Part shown: positions 60,980-64,000 of the stretch, in pieces
Position numbering within the stretch: position 1 is the first letter of the stretch
Layout of the letters: each line of letters begins with the position of its first letter
Assembly: GCA_947095535.1 (NCBI GenBank)
Contig: OX352773.1
Location: 211,006,093-211,070,092 of the forward strand
Direction of reading: 5' to 3'
Origin: Poecilobothrus nobilitatus
Taxonomy: Eukaryota > Arthropoda > Insecta > Diptera > Dolichopodidae
DNA length: 64,000 bases
Translations under genes and position numbers: made by a program
The notes under the pieces: generated by a model
What the model was told of the DNA's origin: nothing
Seen by the model: the letters and a program-made list of their open reading frames with translations, nothing else
The model's database searches: none

Positions 60980-63900
60980 CCTCCCCCCTTTGTGTGAAGT
61001 GTGGGCCATCGAAGAGTTGATGCTGGTTTTCCTGGAATGTCATTTTGTGTGATATGATTTGTGACTGGAATACTAAATTGCTTTTCTGAAATTTTCTTAT
61101 AAAAGAGGTATATTAGTATAATTATAGTAAAAAATAGAGTTACTAATATTATAATAAAATTAATGATTTGTTTTTCTGATGTTGCAACTTCCAATAGTTT
61201 TACTGTTTTTTGGTTTTCGATATGAAATGATTCTAATTTCTGTAGGTTTAGATCTTTGATGTTGTTTGAGTAGTTGATTCGTAGTGGTATTGAAGGTAAC
61301 AAATGAATTTCATCCCAATGTTTTGTATTGAAGCTTTGGTAGTAAAAATTGTTTATTTCAATAGTGCAATTATTGTAATGTATTAACTTGGTCCCTTTAA
61401 CTTTGATTTGATGAGGTTCACAGGATGATTTTAATGTTATTTCTGAACTGTTCATGATAAGAATGTAATTTGGTTCTGGCTGGATGATCTTTGGTACAAA
61501 TAGTTGTTCTCTTAATGTGCAATTGGCTGGAAGGTTTTGGATTATTTTGCCAATACAGCTGGATTTTTCTGTTATTTCTTGATTTGTAGATTCAGTACAA
61601 TAAAATATATTTTCTACTCTTGGACATGCTTCGTCAAAATATTGAATGTTATTAAGGTTATATGTTAAAAAAGGTTTTGTATGAATGGTTTTTGTATTAT
61701 TTTCTACTAATTTTTCTATTTCTGGGAAAAGCTTATTTTGAAATTCGTTCAGTTTTTCTAGGTAGTCATGTTCGTTATTAGGTGAAATTTGTTTTAGAAA
61801 GGTGTATGGTCTTCCGTAAAATAATTCGTACGGTGTCAGTTTTGTTGTAGAATGTACTGCATTGTTATAAGTTATTAAACATTCATTCAAGATGTCGTCA
61901 TGGTCTTTGTCTCTTGATTTTTCATGTACTATTCTATATATTTCAGTTAAAGTAGAGTGCATTCTTTCTACAATGCCATTACTACTAGTTTGTTGAAATG
62001 ATGTAAGATGGTGATTGATATTATATTGTCCACAAAAATCTTGAAATATGGTTGATGTGAATTCACCGCCTTGGTCTGACACAATTGTTTCTGGAATGCC
62101 GTGAAGGCTAAAGAAATTTCTTAGAGATTTTATCATATTTAAACTATTTCTGTTAGTTACCGTGTAGGCTGCCGCAAATCGAGAAAATTTGTCAACTATA
62201 GTTAAGATTTTATGATTATTTATTGAATATATGTCTATGTGTAAAATTTCCATAGGTTTCTTAGCTATTACAGGTATTTCGTATTTTGGTTTAGGTGGGT
62301 GACGGTCATATTTTAATAAATTGCAAGTATCACAATTATTTATTATTTTACTAATTTTTTCCTTCATTAATGGAAAATAAAATTCTCTTTTGAGATGAAG
62401 TATTGTTTCAGTGATACCTCTATGATTATTTTTTAAATGATAGTCCCTAATTGTTTTATCCTGTTCGTCTTCATTGATTATATCTTTTAGTATTTCGGTA
62501 CAACGAATAAGTTTTAATGATCCACATCTAGCGAAATGTTTTGAAAAAGAACTTTGAATGAGTTTAGAAGTAGAATCGTCTGTATATATAGCGGTAAGTT
62601 TGTTATGAGGTACAAATTTCTTTAAAATGTCAGTTATGGTTTCTTCTGTAAAGTTAGGTAACCTTATAGTTCGTTTTTGTTTATTCCGAAAAGGTACTTC
62701 AAGTTGAATTGGAGGTTTTCTATCTGAGATTGACAAAATTAACTGATGGTTAAATTCATTTAACGGTCGTATTGCAATGGGAATTCCGTCATTCATATCT
62801 TCTGAAGCTGAATGAACAGTTGATCCAAATGTTCCTTGTACAGTAGAATTTGCATCAAGATCGTGTGCATGTATTTCATCTATTTTAATGCGACTTAAAG
62901 CATCGGCATTTGAATTTATTACGCCTTTTTTATACACAATTTCATAATCAAACTCCTCGAGTTTTAGTTGCCATCGAACAAGTCTTGAGTTGGGTTCTTT
63001 AAGATTCATCAACCAAACTAAAGGTTTGTGATCGGTTACTATCTTGAATTTGTTTCCAAAGATGTAAGGCCGGAAATATTTTGTTGCCCAAACTATGGCC
63101 AACAGTTCCTTTTCTATGGTTGAATAGTTAATTTCAGAGCTTGTTAACGTTCTACTTGCATAGCATATCGGTTTATCTTGTCCAATTGTTCCTTGTGAAA
63201 GGATGGCACCAATGGCAAAATTGCTTGCATCAGTAGTGACTATAAAAGGTTTAGAGAAATCCGGGTATTGAAGGATTGGATCATTCATTAGAATATCTTT
63301 ACAGGTTTCAAATGTTTTAATATAACGTTCGTCTAGTATAATTTTCTTACCTTTTTTCAAACATTCAGATAAAGGTTTGGTAAGTTTTGCGAAGTCCTTG
63401 ATAAACTTTCTATAATATCCTAGAAGACCAAGAAATGATTTTATCTCTTTTGGGGTCTTGGGTAAAGGAAATTTCTTTATAGCATGAATTTTATCAGGAT
63501 TCGGTTTAACTCCATCAGTTGTTACAAGATGTCCAAGAAATGCAATTTCTTTTTTTAGAAATTCTGATTTATCGAGTTGGACTTTAAAATTAGCTTCTTG
63601 TAATTTTTTAAATACCTTCCGAAGGTTCTCGCAATGTTCCTGGAGAGATGTTGAAAAGATTATAATGTCATCGAGATAAACGAGACATATTCGTCCAACC
63701 AGATCTTTAAGAACATTATCCATCACACGTTGGAATGTGGATGGTGCATTCTTTAGACCGAAAGGCATACGGATATATTCATAATGACCTCCGTCTACCG
63801 AAAATGCGGTCTTTTGTATATCTGCAGGATTCATCTCGATTTGATGAAATCCGCTTGCAAGATCTAAAGTTGAAAAGTAAATACATTTACCTAATTTATC

Positions 63901-64000
63901 CAGTATTTCATTTATATTAGGCAAGGGGTATTTATCGCTTACGGTCTTTTCATTTAATTTGCGATAGTCGATTACTAATCGCCATTTTTGTTTACCGCTT
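60970..64000 (-). CDS. pol: errantivirus Pol (RT-RNase H-integrase) fused in frame to Env C-terminus, partial
   Basis: The frame is open from the window edge (25 further codons precede the TTG at 63924) to TGA at 60970-60972. Residues below count from that TTG. RT: TLDLASGF (Asp21) and the catalytic YLDD (83-86). RNase H: TTDAS (Asp232), Glu272, TDHKP (Asp298) and ADALSR (Asp341). Integrase: zinc-binding His496, His501, Cys531, Cys534, then Asp564, Asp617 and Glu653, a DD35E triad. All catalytic residues are present. After FYGRPYTFL (703-710) and a short linker, the sequence changes near residue 745 to an envelope-like ectodomain remnant. This has six Cys (767-853) and N-glycosylation sequons at 801, 825, 852 and 884, then a membrane segment at about 921-943 and a 40-residue tail. 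The integrase C-terminal domain and the envelope signal peptide, cleavage site and fusion region are not seen. In intact errantiviruses pol and env are separate frames, so this is probably an internal deletion that kept phase. Confidence 0.88.
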   Translation of the reverse strand, partial: SGKQKWRLVIDYRKLNEKTVSDKYPLPNINEILDKLGKCIYFSTLDLASGFHQIEMNPADIQKTAFSVDGGHYEYIRMPFGLKNAPSTFQRVMDNVLKDLVGRICLVYLDDIIIFSTSLQEHCENLRKVFKKLQEANFKVQLDKSEFLKKEIAFLGHLVTTDGVKPNPDKIHAIKKFPLPKTPKEIKSFLGLLGYYRKFIKDFAKLTKPLSECLKKGKKIILDERYIKTFETCKDILMNDPILQYPDFSKPFIVTTDASNFAIGAILSQGTIGQDKPICYASRTLTSSEINYSTIEKELLAIVWATKYFRPYIFGNKFKIVTDHKPLVWLMNLKEPNSRLVRWQLKLEEFDYEIVYKKGVINSNADALSRIKIDEIHAHDLDANSTVQGTFGSTVHSASEDMNDGIPIAIRPLNEFNHQLILSISDRKPPIQLEVPFRNKQKRTIRLPNFTEETITDILKKFVPHNKLTAIYTDDSTSKLIQSSFSKHFARCGSLKLIRCTEILKDIINEDEQDKTIRDYHLKNNHRGITETILHLKREFYFPLMKEKISKIINNCDTCNLLKYDRHPPKPKYEIPVIAKKPMEILHIDIYSINNHKILTIVDKFSRFAAAYTVTNRNSLNMIKSLRNFFSLHGIPETIVSDQGGEFTSTIFQDFCGQYNINHHLTSFQQTSSNGIVERMHSTLTEIYRIVHEKSRDKDHDDILNECLITYNNAVHSTTKLTPYELFYGRPYTFLKQISPNNEHDYLEKLNEFQNKLFPEIEKLVENNTKTIHTKPFLTYNLNNIQYFDEACPRVENIFYCTESTNQEITEKSSCIGKIIQNLPANCTLREQLFVPKIIQPEPNYILIMNSSEITLKSSCEPHQIKVKGTKLIHYNNCTIEINNFYYQSFNTKHWDEIHLLPSIPLRINYSNNIKDLNLQKLESFHIENQKTVKLLEVATSEKQIINFIIILVTLFFTIIILIYLFYKKISEKQFSIPVTNHITQNDIPGKPASTLRWPTLHTKGGGVI
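60980..60991 (-). promoter_or_regulatory. polypurine tract (plus-strand primer site)
   Basis: AAAGGGGGGAGG on the minus strand, immediately before the LTR start AGTTA. It is the usual RNase H-resistant primer for plus-strand DNA synthesis. It also encodes the Lys-Gly-Gly-Gly near the end of the envelope-like tail. Confidence 0.8.

Larger units (their letters stand above)
60560..64000 (-). mobile_element. errantivirus-type (gypsy-like) LTR retrotransposon, 3' part
   Basis: The window edge cuts the element inside the reverse transcriptase. In minus-strand order it holds RT, RNase H, integrase, a C-terminal envelope-like segment with a membrane anchor, a polypurine tract and a 3' LTR starting AGTTA. 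This gene order and the env segment place it with insect endogenous retroviruses of Metaviridae. Gag, protease and the 5' LTR lie outside the window, if present. The intact reading frame suggests a recent insertion, although the body appears internally deleted between integrase and envelope. The outer boundary at 60560 is approximate. Confidence 0.85.

Noticed and set aside
63735..63920. Plus-strand 61-codon frame
   Set aside because: Antisense shadow of the reverse transcriptase coding sequence.
1..64000. CRISPR array, bacterial operon or phage system
   Set aside because: No regular short repeat with unique spacers, no Shine-Dalgarno-led frames and no dense coding; all signals are eukaryotic.

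Overview
The window reads as intergenic or intronic DNA from a fly (Diptera, probably Brachycera). It is extremely A+T-rich and full of poly-A/poly-T tracts and TA, GTCC and CAA/TTG simple repeats. The lineage call rests on three things. One is a mini-me/DINE-1-type element whose core (TA run, then a GAGTCGAT-like motif, then a GTCC repeat) matches the dipteran pattern. The second is an errantivirus-type (gypsy-like) provirus. The third is a eukaryotic tRNA-Gln. No multi-exon host protein gene could be supported anywhere in the 64 kb, and almost every open frame is a by-product of base composition.

Layout: 362-1944 is a DINE-1-like element (family A). 5533-5604 is tRNA-Gln(TTG) on the minus strand. 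9288-9730 and 12792-13160 are two copies of an unclassified repeat. 16690-17253 is a decayed RTE-like endonuclease remnant. 20330-21047 is a worn DINE-like element (C). 24184-24367, 33613-33808 and 54871-54990 are three copies of a tRNA-derived SINE. 25437-27802 is a DINE-like element (D) carrying a 147-bp minisatellite. 28206-29798 is a second family A copy, joined directly to tandem family B elements (29799-30932). Further tandem family B copies lie at 56512-58544 on the minus strand. 34963-35168 and 45170-45570 hold clusters of mixed direct and inverted repeats. 46930-47095 is a 166-bp MITE. 59810-59947 is a candidate 45-aa micro-ORF. The right end, from about 60560 to the window edge, is the 3' part of an errantivirus-type provirus on the minus strand.

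Most of the recognisable content is non-autonomous transposable elements. The DINE-like families share one architecture: a subterminal inverted repeat, a 3' hairpin and a pyrimidine-rich terminus near CTTGTTT. Families A and B also share internal modules. The provirus keeps complete reverse transcriptase (from the window edge), RNase H and integrase catalytic residues, but its Pol frame runs without a stop into the C-terminal part of an envelope-like protein. This implies an in-frame internal deletion or an unusual Pol-Env fusion. The tRNA is the only confidently functional cellular gene.
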